Below are positions 9,423 through 18,419 of a stretch of DNA of 64,000 nt, piece by piece. This DNA is from JBFMDN01 sp040753915. Its GTDB lineage: Bacteria > Desulfobacterota > Desulfomonilia > Desulfomonilales > Desulfomonilaceae. Position 1 is the first letter of the stretch, and every line of letters starts with the position of its first letter. The notes beneath the pieces are model-generated. The model was not told where the DNA came from. It ran no database searches and worked only from the letters and a program-made list of their open reading frames with translations. The stretch covers positions 13,243 through 77,242 of the forward strand of contig JBFMDN010000024.1 in the NCBI GenBank assembly GCA_040753915.1. Reading direction: 5' to 3'. A program made the translations under genes and the position numbers.

Positions 9423-11357
9423 TCACTGCTCCGCGTCAAGGTTGTCAACGGGCGGGGGGACGCGACGAGATTCTTCCCGAGTGCTATCCGACATGGGAAG
9501 CCACACGGTTAGCTGGGTTCCGTCGTCGTCTGATTTCACAGAGATCAGCCCATTGTGGTCTTCCACGATTTTCTTGGACAGGGTTAAGCCGAGGCCTGTG
9601 CCGAAGGTCTTTGTGGTGAAAAAGGGGTTGAAGATCTTTTCCAGATAGTGGGGGGGAACAGGTTTTCCGCGGTTGTGGACCTTGATCTCGAAATAGGTGG
9701 AGGACGAGAGCCCCCCGGTCTTCACCGCCTTCTCACTTGGGGTGGCCACGCCGGTTTCGATGAGAATTCGCTCATTGGCCGGGGATGCCTCCACCGCGTT
9801 CGCGATGAGGTTTCTTACCACCCTCTGGAATCGTTCCGAATCGATCGGGATCTGAACAGGTTCTTTTCCACGACGGAATTCGACCCGAAGGTTTTTCTCT
9901 TTGAAGCGCTCCTCGTAAATGGTGAGAACGTCCGCTATAAGCTCACTGGGATCGAGCCTCACGAGATGGATGTCTTCCCTGCGGGAAAAATCTATGAGAC
10001 CTTCAAGGATCTTCTCGAGGCGTTGAACTTCCCTGATGATTACTCCGAACCACTTTTCCGGTGGCTGTTTCTCAATATGATCGCAACTGAGGCATTCTTT
10101 GGCCACTCTTCTCGCGAAGCCGCCAATGATAGCCAGCGGCTGCCTCAGCTCATGCGCGACCGTTGCAGTGTGCTCGGATATTGCCTTTGCTTTTCCCGAT
10201 TGGACCACATGCTCGTACAACTCATCGATAGTTCGGATCTTCTCCAGGAGCTCTTCCTGAACGCGCTTATGGTCGGTAATATCCTGGTGCATGACCCAGT
10301 ATTCACGGAGCGTGTCATCGCGAAGATTTCCAACGATCATGGTTTCGAAATACTGTACCGTTCCGTCGGGTCCGACTACGTTCGATTCGGTCCACCGCAT
10401 GGGAAATTTCTCACTTACCCACTGCCGGATACGCGAGAACTTTGCACCCGTGGCATCGATGAGGTTTCTACAGGACAAGCCCCGCATCGCATTCACACCC
10501 GCATAGCCGTGCATCTGGGCGAATTGAGCGTTTCCACTGGTAAGCTTCGCGTCGAGCACCGCGGAGATCAGCTTATCGACGGACAACGAAAGAGCAGCCG
10601 GGGGCTGGAGAACAAACTCCGCAATCCCTATGGGAAACATGTCGACAAGGGTTTTGTATTTCGCGTTGAGGGCAGCCTCTCGCTTTTCAGGGGTGAGGTC
10701 TTCGATGAGCACGAGCACAGTGCGCTCCCGGCCGAAGCGCAACGCGCGAAAATGCATGCGACTCCAGACTTCTTTGCCATTGATGAGGAGGCACCCTTCC
10801 CACACTTTCGCAGTGCGCTTTTCCAGTACTGTTTCCACAAGAGATCGGGCGTGCCGGGCCTTCTTGCGGCTTGGAAACAGGGAATAGAGAGACTCGCCGC
10901 TCACGGACCACAACTCGCCCGACAAGGTCATGAAGCTGTAGTTTTCCAGTACGATGCGCCCGGACATGTCTGCCAGGAGTATGGATATGGGAACCGCGTG
11001 AAGGAGCTTGCCGAATGAGGCCAGCGAGATCCACCGGAGATCGAAGCTTCCCGATTCGGTGATGGGCACGGAGGACTCTTCTGGAGAAACGTGCCTGGGA
11101 GAGGCGTCGATCCGAGACAAAAATTTGGGGTGAACACGCTCAGGCTCGGTTTCTTCCACAACGGGCAAGCTCAAATCCGTGGGATCCCAGGCAAGCTCGC
11201 TCAAATCATCCGGTGCCGATGCAGCTTCGACAATTCCGGGTTCCCCGAGACGAAACTGATCCAGGCTGCCCAAGCGATCCTCAATTTGCCGGATTCGGCT
11301 GCGCAGAAATCGTAGCTCGCTGATAAGCTGCTCGCGGGTCTTGTTTTCGTCCCTCAT
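9423..11357 (-). CDS. PAS-domain sensor histidine kinase, apparently soluble
   Basis: About 644 residues from the ATG at 11357 (upstream cgagggaa); an earlier in-frame ATG would add 41 residues unlike the family. Order: an N-terminal coiled coil (TREQLISELRFLRSRIRQIE), a linker, two PAS-like regions (the second with MHGYAG and a PAC-type MHQDITDHKRVQEEL), a dimerisation domain with the phospho-accepting His near 402 (VAHELRQPLAIIGGF), and an ATPase domain with N box NLIANAVEASP and G box GTGLGLTLSKKIV. No membrane segments are evident, so it likely senses a cytoplasmic cue. No response regulator is adjacent, so the partner is unknown. Confidence 0.92.
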   Translation of the reverse strand: MRDENKTREQLISELRFLRSRIRQIEDRLGSLDQFRLGEPGIVEAASAPDDLSELAWDPTDLSLPVVEETEPERVHPKFLSRIDASPRHVSPEESSVPITESGSFDLRWISLASFGKLLHAVPISILLADMSGRIVLENYSFMTLSGELWSVSGESLYSLFPSRKKARHARSLVETVLEKRTAKVWEGCLLINGKEVWSRMHFRALRFGRERTVLVLIEDLTPEKREAALNAKYKTLVDMFPIGIAEFVLQPPAALSLSVDKLISAVLDAKLTSGNAQFAQMHGYAGVNAMRGLSCRNLIDATGAKFSRIRQWVSEKFPMRWTESNVVGPDGTVQYFETMIVGNLRDDTLREYWVMHQDITDHKRVQEELLEKIRTIDELYEHVVQSGKAKAISEHTATVAHELRQPLAIIGGFARRVAKECLSCDHIEKQPPEKWFGVIIREVQRLEKILEGLIDFSRREDIHLVRLDPSELIADVLTIYEERFKEKNLRVEFRRGKEPVQIPIDSERFQRVVRNLIANAVEASPANERILIETGVATPSEKAVKTGGLSSSTYFEIKVHNRGKPVPPHYLEKIFNPFFTTKTFGTGLGLTLSKKIVEDHNGLISVKSDDDGTQLTVWLPMSDSTREESRRVPPPVDNLDAEQ

Positions 11358-11480
11358 TTCCCTCGTCTCTGCTGCCTCGTAAATTCTAGTATACCATACC
11401 GTGCCCCGGGATCGTCCCACTCGGAGACTGCTGCACCGTGAAGATCGTCTCGTGAAACCCAAATTACCTCGCGCTCGCAA

Positions 11481-11974
11481 ATCTGTTGGAATGGGACTAT
11501 GAGTATGCTGTAATATAATGGAGCGTCACGAGAACGGGTGCGAACCTTATCCATAAACCCACTCGTAGACGACAGGGTAAAAGCACCGGCCGCGCTCTAC
11601 TATGGTGTTGGCCGCAAGTTGGGAGATCCACAGGCACTGTTGGCAAGTCTCGACCTCTGTCCTAAGCATATGTCACTCGAAGGTTCATTGGCTTTCAACT
11701 GAGATAAATGCCACGTACGTTCCGTGCGTGGCAGTAGAGATAGGCACTCGATTAAGGCGACTTGCCCGGCGGAACACTCAACATCGGATTGATTCTGAGC
11801 ACCTTTATCCTCCGGGCATGCGGACAGCCCTAGCTTTCAGGGGGAGCAACGACACGATGATAGACTGCAGCTCTGGCAGCCGCTCCGTGCTCTTGCTCCC
11901 GGACTCTTCACCAACCGCGTTTCACAACCAAGGGAAGGATCCATGTCCCTTCCCCAGGAGAAAGGAGCGACTCA
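11481..11974. other. Intergenic between divergent genes
   Basis: This gap separates the leftward kinase from the rightward binding-protein gene and should hold both promoters. I could not pick a convincing -35/-10 pair or a Pho-type box. No credible gene is seen; the 203-codon frame crossing into the next gene is in the wrong phase for it. Confidence 0.4.
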
Positions 11975-12808
11975 ATGCGGAAGTCTGTACTCATGGCCAT
12001 GAGTCTGTTGTTCCTGACGTCGAGTCTTCTTGTGGCAGTCTGCCCGGCCCAGGTGGAATCGACGGAAATCATCAGGCTGAAGGGAGCCAACAGCATGGTG
12101 AACATGTGCGATCGGATCGGCCGAGAGTTCACGAAATCTTCCGGCGTCCGGGTCATTGTCGCGGGAGGGGGAACGGCTGCCGGATTCGATGCGTACTGCG
12201 ACAAGGCTTGTGACATAGTCATGGCTTCACGGAAGATGAACTCGAAAGAAAATCAGCAGGTATCCGTCTGTGGAGCGAAGGTGCAAGAGGTACTGGTGTC
12301 ACACGAGCCTGTGGCGATCGTGGTCAATCGAGCAAACCCTGTGCGGGAACTGACATTCGACCAGGTTTCACGGTTGCTTTCCGGAGAATACCAAAAATGG
12401 ACGCAGGTAGGGGGGGCAGATAACCCTGTGGTGGTGGTCACTTCCGAGGGCCACACGGGGACGACAACCTTTGTCCGGGAACAGATCCTGGGGGAGAGCT
12501 TTTTTTCCAGTGATGCGGTAGTGAAAAACCTCTATTTTGAGATTCTTAAGGAGATCGACAGGAAACCCGGGGCTATAGGATATGCGGGCCTGACCGACGC
12601 GCAATTCGGGGTCGGAAAAGGGCTGGTCAAGATCGTGGCGCTCAAGAAGGACGAACAATCTCCGGCTTTGATCCCGTCCTTGCAGACCGTTGAGGAGAAG
12701 GACTACCCCCTGCTCCAACCCCTGTATTTCTACTGGCCCGGAGATTCTGCACGCAAGAGCTTGAAATCTTTCGTGACATTCTTCCTTGAACGTGTCGGGA
12801 AGCGATAG
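11975..12808 (+). CDS. PstS-like periplasmic phosphate-binding protein (PBP-like domain)
   Basis: A 277-residue exported protein with a signal peptide (MRKSVLMAMSLLFLTSSLLV, cleavage likely after CPA). The mature part fits the PBP-like family of phosphate ABC-transporter binding proteins: LKGANSM at the start, a glycine-rich GGGTAAG loop, DIVMASRKMN, and PVAIVVNRANPV leading to the LTFDQV-x-LLSGEYQKW segment, then SEGHTGTTTFV and KPGAIGYAGL. No pstCAB genes are adjacent, so it may be an orphan receptor or serve another anion such as tungstate. RBS gagaaaggagcgactca. Confidence 0.85.
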   Translation: MRKSVLMAMSLLFLTSSLLVAVCPAQVESTEIIRLKGANSMVNMCDRIGREFTKSSGVRVIVAGGGTAAGFDAYCDKACDIVMASRKMNSKENQQVSVCGAKVQEVLVSHEPVAIVVNRANPVRELTFDQVSRLLSGEYQKWTQVGGADNPVVVVTSEGHTGTTTFVREQILGESFFSSDAVVKNLYFEILKEIDRKPGAIGYAGLTDAQFGVGKGLVKIVALKKDEQSPALIPSLQTVEEKDYPLLQPLYFYWPGDSARKSLKSFVTFFLERVGKR

Positions 12809-12906
12809 CAACTCGTTTCGGGCTGTGCAGCAATCCATGGGATTGCGGTACAGTCCGCATCGGATTTATTGTCGTGCCAGAAAGATATGCGACGACATCG
12901 AGCAGG

Positions 12907-14910
12907 TCAGAAGTTGACCGAGGATGTCCGGTTCCACTCCTCGTCGCAAGGACGAGCTGATGCCATGAGACAGAAAGACTTCCTGTGATCATCATTCCCG
13001 ATGACTGCGATCAGATCATGAGGTAGCAAGACAAAATCAGCATCAGGATTTGGTATTAGTTTGTCTTCTCGGACAACCCCTACCACAGAGGCCCCTGTCT
13101 TCTTACGGATTCCAATCTCGCCAATGGACTTGTGGACAACAGGGCTCTCCGGAGCCAGGCGGATCCATTGCAGGTCGAATTGCTGCTCCGCGCCACGAAG
13201 CTGCGAGAGGATTCGATAATCATCTCCGTTGTTAAACCAGTACGCGTAAAGCTCCTGACGAACAGTATCGGTGTATCGGTGAACTTCATTCGCGGGAACC
13301 TCAAGACGCAGGAGCGCCTGACGGGTCATTTCGAGACTCGCCTCGAACTCCGGAAGCACGACCTCGGAGACTCCCAAATCTTTCAACAGGTCAAAAGAAT
13401 CCTGACCGGACGCTCTCGCGACGATATCGATGTGCGGATTCAGACGCCTTGCCTGAACAACGGTCGTTCTCACTGCCACAATCCCGGGCGTGGTTATGAC
13501 AAGCAGAGAGCTCTCCTTGATTCCAGCCGCGTCCAAGACTATCTCCTGACTAGCATCCCCATAAACCACGGTCATTCCGTCTTTCTTGGCTTGTTCTACC
13601 CGTTGATGGTCAAGCTCGATAATCACAAATTGAAGACCTAAGCGCTTGAGCACCTGGGCTATCTGGAATCCTACGCGGCCGCCCCCTGCGATGACCACGT
13701 GGTTGTGCAATCCCCCAGCGGGCATGTTCGACGATTCAAGTGGTTCGTGGCGGAACCAGCGCTTCCGAAACGCATAGATTCTTGCAGTCTGGCCTGAGAC
13801 GAGAGGCGTAAGGATCATTGTCAGGATTGCGGTGCTCAGTACCAGCGAATACAGGTCGCTGCCAATCGACCTCGTGGACGCGCCCACTCGAGCCAAGACA
13901 AATGAGAACTCCCCAATTTGAAACAGCCCCAAGCCAAGCGCCAAAGGGATGACATTACCGTACTTGAAGACCTTGGCAAGGAACGCGAAGATGACGCCTT
14001 TGCCAATGCTCACAGCCAGCACCAGGATCGCTACCTGTCCGAGGTTGTCGAGGAGAAAGGCCGGATCCAAAAGCATCCCGACCGAGGCAAAAAACAACAG
14101 CCCAAAAAGGTCCCGAAGCGGAATAATGTCACTCAAGGCCTGGTGGCCATAGTCCGATTCGCTCAGAACCATACCCGCGACAAAAGCGCCAAAAGCAAAG
14201 GAGAGGCCGACCAGATGTGTCGCATACCCCACTCCCAAACCAATAGCGGTAATCGCGAGCAAGAAGAGCTCTCTCGACCCAAGCCTGGCTATCTGTGCCA
14301 TCAGCCGAGGCAACAACCTTGTTCCAAGCAAAACCATTGCCGCGATGAAGGCAGCGGCCTTCAATCCCGCAAGACCGAGCACTGACAGACCCAGGGCGGG
14401 ATTGTTGAGCTGAGGCAGCATGACCATCATCGGTATCACAGCCAGATCCTGCACAATGAGCATCCCGATCATCACTTTGCTCGAGAGGGTCCCCAGCCAT
14501 CCCTGATTCATCAATGTCTTGAGAATCACCATGGTACTCGAAAGAGAAATGAGGGCCCCCAGCCATAGTGACGATTTCCAATCCCATCCCATGAAGTGTC
14601 CGATTCCGAAGCCCAGTGCCACGGTCAGGGCAATCTGGATGGGTGTCCCTATCAGAGCCACTTCTCTGACCGGTTTAAGATCTTTGAGGGAAAATTCGAG
14701 TCCCAGCGCAAACAAAAGGAGAGCAATCCCGATTTCGGCCAGCAACTCGATCTCGTGAATGTTCGAGACCGTGAACCCACCAGTATGCGGTCCCAGGATA
14801 ACGCCGGCAGCGATATAGCCGAGGATGAGCGGTTGACCGAGCCTCTGCAGCAAGAGGCCGCAGCAGAACGCTGCAACGATGAGCACGATGATGTCAGTGG
14901 CAATACCCAT
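12907..14910 (-). CDS. Kef-type monovalent cation:proton antiporter (CPA2) with TrkA-N/TrkA-C domains
   Basis: A 667-residue membrane protein. The first ~385 residues form about 12 membrane helices of the CPA2 exchanger fold (SSTMVILKTLMNQGWLGT, FGAFVAGMVLSES, FASVGMLLDP). A cytoplasmic TrkA-N domain follows with the nucleotide-binding GGGRVGFQIAQVL and DHQRVEQAKKDGMTVVYGDAS, then a TrkA-C domain ending in LIAVIGNDD. This order matches YbaL/KefB-type potassium or sodium efflux systems gated by NAD(H) or glutathione. No KefF/KefG-type subunit is nearby. It is monocistronic, on the strand opposite both neighbours. Confidence 0.93.
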   Translation of the reverse strand: MGIATDIIVLIVAAFCCGLLLQRLGQPLILGYIAAGVILGPHTGGFTVSNIHEIELLAEIGIALLLFALGLEFSLKDLKPVREVALIGTPIQIALTVALGFGIGHFMGWDWKSSLWLGALISLSSTMVILKTLMNQGWLGTLSSKVMIGMLIVQDLAVIPMMVMLPQLNNPALGLSVLGLAGLKAAAFIAAMVLLGTRLLPRLMAQIARLGSRELFLLAITAIGLGVGYATHLVGLSFAFGAFVAGMVLSESDYGHQALSDIIPLRDLFGLLFFASVGMLLDPAFLLDNLGQVAILVLAVSIGKGVIFAFLAKVFKYGNVIPLALGLGLFQIGEFSFVLARVGASTRSIGSDLYSLVLSTAILTMILTPLVSGQTARIYAFRKRWFRHEPLESSNMPAGGLHNHVVIAGGGRVGFQIAQVLKRLGLQFVIIELDHQRVEQAKKDGMTVVYGDASQEIVLDAAGIKESSLLVITTPGIVAVRTTVVQARRLNPHIDIVARASGQDSFDLLKDLGVSEVVLPEFEASLEMTRQALLRLEVPANEVHRYTDTVRQELYAYWFNNGDDYRILSQLRGAEQQFDLQWIRLAPESPVVHKSIGEIGIRKKTGASVVGVVREDKLIPNPDADFVLLPHDLIAVIGNDDHRKSFCLMASARPCDEEWNRTSSVNF

Positions 14911-15203
14911 TGAGATCCTGAATTATTGCGCGGCCCTTTGAGCCACGCGGCAAAGGCTGGAGCAGTGGATCTGCACCCGCCCCTATTTCTGCATTGACGG
15001 CCACGTCGCAAGAGGCCGCAGTGTGGTACGACGAGGTCTGGAGAAAAAACCGTTTATCCCCACTGCGGAAAAAGTCTATTCTGTTTCCTTCCTGAACGCA
15101 ACTCAACGCACTCCCTCAGGTGAAGCCCGTCATTCTTGACATGCCTTCGTCTATCTCTTATGCTCGTCACCATAGTAGGGCTGCGTTACGAGAGGGGATT
15201 CCG

Positions 15204-16151
15204 ATGCAGATCTTCGTTTCCGGTTCACTTGCGTATGACAGGATCATGGATTTTCCAGAGAAATTCTCAGATCATATCCTACCGGATAAGATTCACATAT
15301 TGAACGTTTGCTTCCTAGTTAATGGAATCAAAGAACAATTCGGGGGAACCGCGGGCAATATTAGCTACAACCTGGCCCTGCTTGGGGAACGTCCTACTAT
15401 CTTGGCCTGTGCGGGCAAGGACTTCGAGGGGTATTTTCAGTGGCTTCGCAGTCTCGATCTCCCGGTTGAAGGAATCCGCATTGTTCCAGAAGAGTTTACC
15501 GCGGGAGCATATATAACCACGGACAAGGCGGACAATCAGATCACCGGATTCAATCCTGGAGCGATGAAGCATCAATGCTTGTACGAGGTGGACGGATGCG
15601 ACCCAAACGACACCCTGGCTATCATCGCGCCGGGAAATGTAGATGACATGATTGCTTATTCACGCGTGTACCAGGAGCGCAATATTCCGTATATTTTTGA
15701 TCCCGGCCAGCAAGTCCCCGTGATCTCCTCGGACCACATGATGGAGATGCTGACCGGATCGTACATCTTTATTTCCAACGATTACGAGCTCGAATTGGTC
15801 TCCCGTGCCATAGGTATAAAGAGGGAGCGGATGCTCGATCACACGCCGGTGGTCATCACGACACTGGGGGAACGTGGATCCGTGGTACGCACGCGAGAGT
15901 GGGAGGTCGCGATTCCGGCAATTCCCGGTCTGCGGGTTCTCGATCCCACGGGCGCGGGAGACGCGTTCAGGGCCGGACTGATCAAGGGTTTGGTCATGGG
16001 GAAGAGCCTGGTGGATGCCGCTGCGATGGGATCGGTCTGTGCGAGCTTCGGGGTGGAATGTCAAGGCACCCAGTGTCATCGGTTCACGCAGGAAGACTTC
16101 TGGACGAGGTATGAGGCGCACTTTGGCAAGGCTTTGCGAACGGGAACGTAA
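15204..16151 (+). CDS. PfkB-family carbohydrate/nucleoside kinase
   Basis: About 315 residues from the ATG at 15204, which follows gagaggggattccg; a longer in-frame start would add 28 atypical residues. It begins QIFVSGSLAYDRIMDFP and contains FGGTAGNISYNLALLG and the C-terminal PfkB signature DPTGAGDAFRAGLIKG, whose Asp is the catalytic base. The bulky N-terminal lid (DHILPDKIHILNVCFLV) resembles adenosine-kinase-like members, which phosphorylate adenosine or a ribose-like sugar. The true substrate cannot be read from sequence. Confidence 0.9.
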   Translation: MQIFVSGSLAYDRIMDFPEKFSDHILPDKIHILNVCFLVNGIKEQFGGTAGNISYNLALLGERPTILACAGKDFEGYFQWLRSLDLPVEGIRIVPEEFTAGAYITTDKADNQITGFNPGAMKHQCLYEVDGCDPNDTLAIIAPGNVDDMIAYSRVYQERNIPYIFDPGQQVPVISSDHMMEMLTGSYIFISNDYELELVSRAIGIKRERMLDHTPVVITTLGERGSVVRTREWEVAIPAIPGLRVLDPTGAGDAFRAGLIKGLVMGKSLVDAAAMGSVCASFGVECQGTQCHRFTQEDFWTRYEAHFGKALRTGT

Positions 16152-16280
16152 TGGGGGCTATCGCGAATTTGCTCGTGCACTGAGCGGCTCCAACAGCGGT
16201 ATCTCCTGATTGAGAAAACGGCAGATTCTTTCGACGCATAACAGCGAAGAGGAGCCAATCCGATTAGCCGGTACAGACAC

Positions 16281-16604
16281 ATGACAGGCTTATCTCCAGG
16301 ACACATTTTTTCGCGGATACGCGGCGAGTTCGAGCAATTGGGAATCCTCGGTGCTCAGATCTCCCTCGTATACGGTGGTGTTACGTATCGTGTCTCTTGC
16401 GATGAGCAGACTTTCCTGGTCTACCGCGTCAATGAGGTAGGCCGCTCGCGACATCACGTGCCTGGCTGGCCTGTGGTTCTCGTGAGCCCGGACGTCTTGT
16501 TCGAGGAAGGGGGCTCTGAAGCGCTCGCCGAAGACCACTACGCGTGCAACCTGACCATTGATACCTGGCTGGAGCTGATCTCTCGCCATTGCCGCGGCCT
16601 GTGA
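16281..16604 (+). CDS. Hypothetical protein
   Basis: A 107-residue frame, MTGLSPGHIFSRIRGEFEQL at the start, with mixed alpha/beta character and no recognised domain. A frame of nearly the same size exists on the opposite strand (16290-16616). I prefer this strand because it matches the direction of both neighbours and its residue mix is more protein-like (VTYRVSCDEQTFLVYRVNE). The RBS is weak. It may not be real. Confidence 0.4.
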   Translation: MTGLSPGHIFSRIRGEFEQLGILGAQISLVYGGVTYRVSCDEQTFLVYRVNEVGRSRHHVPGWPVVLVSPDVLFEEGGSEALAEDHYACNLTIDTWLELISRHCRGL

Positions 16605-16672
16605 ATTCGCTCTCATCCTGATTCGAGCACGTCGAAAGTGCGCCTGAGAGGCCTTTTAGAGCCTCTCTGGCA

Positions 16673-18004
16673 GTGTTTCCATTCCGCAGTGCGGATTGGC
16701 AGAGGAATAGAGGTTTGTTCATTCTCAATGCGCCGGCGCTAGTGAAGATACTGCTGACTTTCGGACTCATTCTGGGGCTTAGCAAACGTGTTCCCCTCGC
16801 AGGCTGCCTTTTCGGTGGCAGCGTCCTTATCGGATCTTGGATGGGCCTCACGCCCGGAGACATTCTCCATGTTCTGTGGGTTGAGGCGACCGGTTCCCAA
16901 ACTCTTTGGCTTGCCCTGATCATTACGTTGATCCTCATACTGAGCGACCTAATGGCCAAGAGCGGGCAACAGGCCAGAATTGTCTCAGCATTCCAGGCCG
17001 TTTCCCCGAGCCCCCGATTCACGGCAGCCTCTCTGCCGGCTCTGATAGGCCTCCTGCCTATGCCGGGCGGGGCTTTGTTCTCGGCTCCGATGGTGGGGGC
17101 GGCCATGGAAAATGTCCCGGTCAAACCCGAGCTCAAGGTCGCTATCAATTACTGGTTTCGGCACATCTGGGAATTCTGGTGGCCTCTGTATCCGGGCATC
17201 ATTCTTGCCATATCCCTCTTTTCCATAGAGGCTTGGAAGCTTTGTGCAGTCCAAGCCCCGCTAACTCTGGGGTCAGTGCTCGGCGGGATAGTCTTTATCC
17301 TTCCTGCGGTCTCCCCGGGCCATAGTACGCCGTCCCCATTGTCCCGCGACAAGTTTGTCGAGCTCCTCCAGGAGGTGATGCCGATCCTCGTGGTGATTTG
17401 CGTGCTCTTCGGGCTCCAGGGCTCGGTCGCGTTGGCGGAGCTCGTTACGGGAGTCACAATTGCTTGGCCACAGTATCTGAGCTTTGTTCTTGCCTTGGTG
17501 ACAGCGATCGGCATGGTGAGCCGGGCGAGCTCTATGGGCATGCGAACCGTGAGCGCAGCCGCCTTGAATATGGGGGTGCTCCGGATGGTGCTCACGGTAG
17601 TCGGGATCATGGTTTTCAAAGGGGGTCTGGTGCAGTCCGGTGCCATCGATCAGGTGCGGGTGGAGCTGGATGCGTACCAGGTGCCCACCTTGACCATCAT
17701 TGCGCTATTGCCCTTTATAGCAGGTTTGGTCACGGGTATAGCGTTTGCCTTTGTGGGGGTTTCGTTTCCCCTCGTCGTTGCGCTTGTGCCTGAAGGCCGA
17801 TCACCACTGCCCTATGCGGTTCTCGCGTACGGGTTTGGGTTCATGGGCATGATGCTATCTCCGCTTCATCTTTGTCTGCTGGTAACGAAGGAGTATTTTC
17901 GGGCTGATCTGGTCGACGGGTACCGTTACCTGTGGAAGCCGGTCCTGCTGTGTCTAATCTGGACTGTATCACTCTACTTTATTTACACAGCACTTTTGGG
18001 ATAA
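16673..18004 (+). CDS. DUF401 family integral membrane protein
   Basis: A 443-residue protein with about 11-12 hydrophobic helices. It resembles the DUF401 family of transporter-like membrane proteins: LPALIGLLPMPGGALFSAPM followed by a polar segment and NYWFRHIWEFWWPLYPG. The paired PMPGG loop and the second-half segment AFVGVSFPLVVAL suggest an inverted-repeat permease fold, but no substrate is known. The first 20 residues are polar, and a later start near the first helix is possible. Confidence 0.8.
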   Translation: MFPFRSADWQRNRGLFILNAPALVKILLTFGLILGLSKRVPLAGCLFGGSVLIGSWMGLTPGDILHVLWVEATGSQTLWLALIITLILILSDLMAKSGQQARIVSAFQAVSPSPRFTAASLPALIGLLPMPGGALFSAPMVGAAMENVPVKPELKVAINYWFRHIWEFWWPLYPGIILAISLFSIEAWKLCAVQAPLTLGSVLGGIVFILPAVSPGHSTPSPLSRDKFVELLQEVMPILVVICVLFGLQGSVALAELVTGVTIAWPQYLSFVLALVTAIGMVSRASSMGMRTVSAAALNMGVLRMVLTVVGIMVFKGGLVQSGAIDQVRVELDAYQVPTLTIIALLPFIAGLVTGIAFAFVGVSFPLVVALVPEGRSPLPYAVLAYGFGFMGMMLSPLHLCLLVTKEYFRADLVDGYRYLWKPVLLCLIWTVSLYFIYTALLG

Positions 18005-18087
18005 ATATTATGGTAATTTGAGTGATCTCTTGTAGCATTGGAGCGATTTGGCGTATGCATGTGAGAAACACTACAAGGCCCATCGAG

Positions 18088-18105
18088 TATGTCGCCGGCG
18101 ACATA
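18088..18105. promoter_or_regulatory. Perfect 18-bp palindrome, candidate operator upstream of fdhA
   Basis: The sequence tatgtcgccggcgacata equals its own reverse complement over all 18 bases. It lies 69 bp upstream of a candidate -35 element and about 315 bp before fdhA. The form fits a dimeric-regulator site; which regulator is unknown. Confidence 0.45.
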
Positions 18106-18173
18106 TGTCGTGCATGGCTGAAGCTCTCGCCATAGCTGTGAGCCTATAGATGATACAATGACGTCGTTTTCTC

Positions 18174-18203
18174 TTGACATACCCCCCGTTGGGGCTCTAG
18201 GCT
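18174..18203 (+). promoter_or_regulatory. Candidate sigma-70-type promoter for fdhAB
   Basis: TTGACA at 18174-18179 matches the -35 consensus and is followed after 18 bp by TAGGCT, a weaker -10. The spacer contains the small palindrome ccccgttgggg. It would give a leader of about 210 nt before the fdhA ATG. Confidence 0.4.
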
Positions 18204-18419
18204 GTTAGCATTGAGGCGGTTTGTCGTGTCCTTCCTCATTTTTTCAGTCAGAGAGATCCGTTCGGAAACATGCTTTGGGGCTGTATTAGTGCGCACCAGA
18301 CACACGAAGGCCAGCGCGAATCCTGTCTATTCCTTTTCCGGAAGGTCCTCCCAGTGCGTGTGCCATCGGCATCTCTCACCAGTTCAACATCACATGTCAA
18401 GAGAAAGGAGGCTGCGAGT

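Noticed and set aside
9648..11018. 456-codon open frame on the plus strand
   Set aside because: It lies opposite the histidine kinase and has no recognisable domain. The minus strand has clear kinase motifs, so this is a shadow frame of GC-rich coding sequence.
11602..12213. 203-codon plus-strand frame before the phosphate-binding-like gene
   Set aside because: It overlaps the start of the binding-protein gene in another phase and shows no recognisable protein; the signal peptide and fold motifs are in the other frame.
16290..16616. 108-codon minus-strand frame opposite the hypothetical at 16281
   Set aside because: Of similar size, but its composition is less protein-like and its direction opposes both neighbours. 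Neither is certain.
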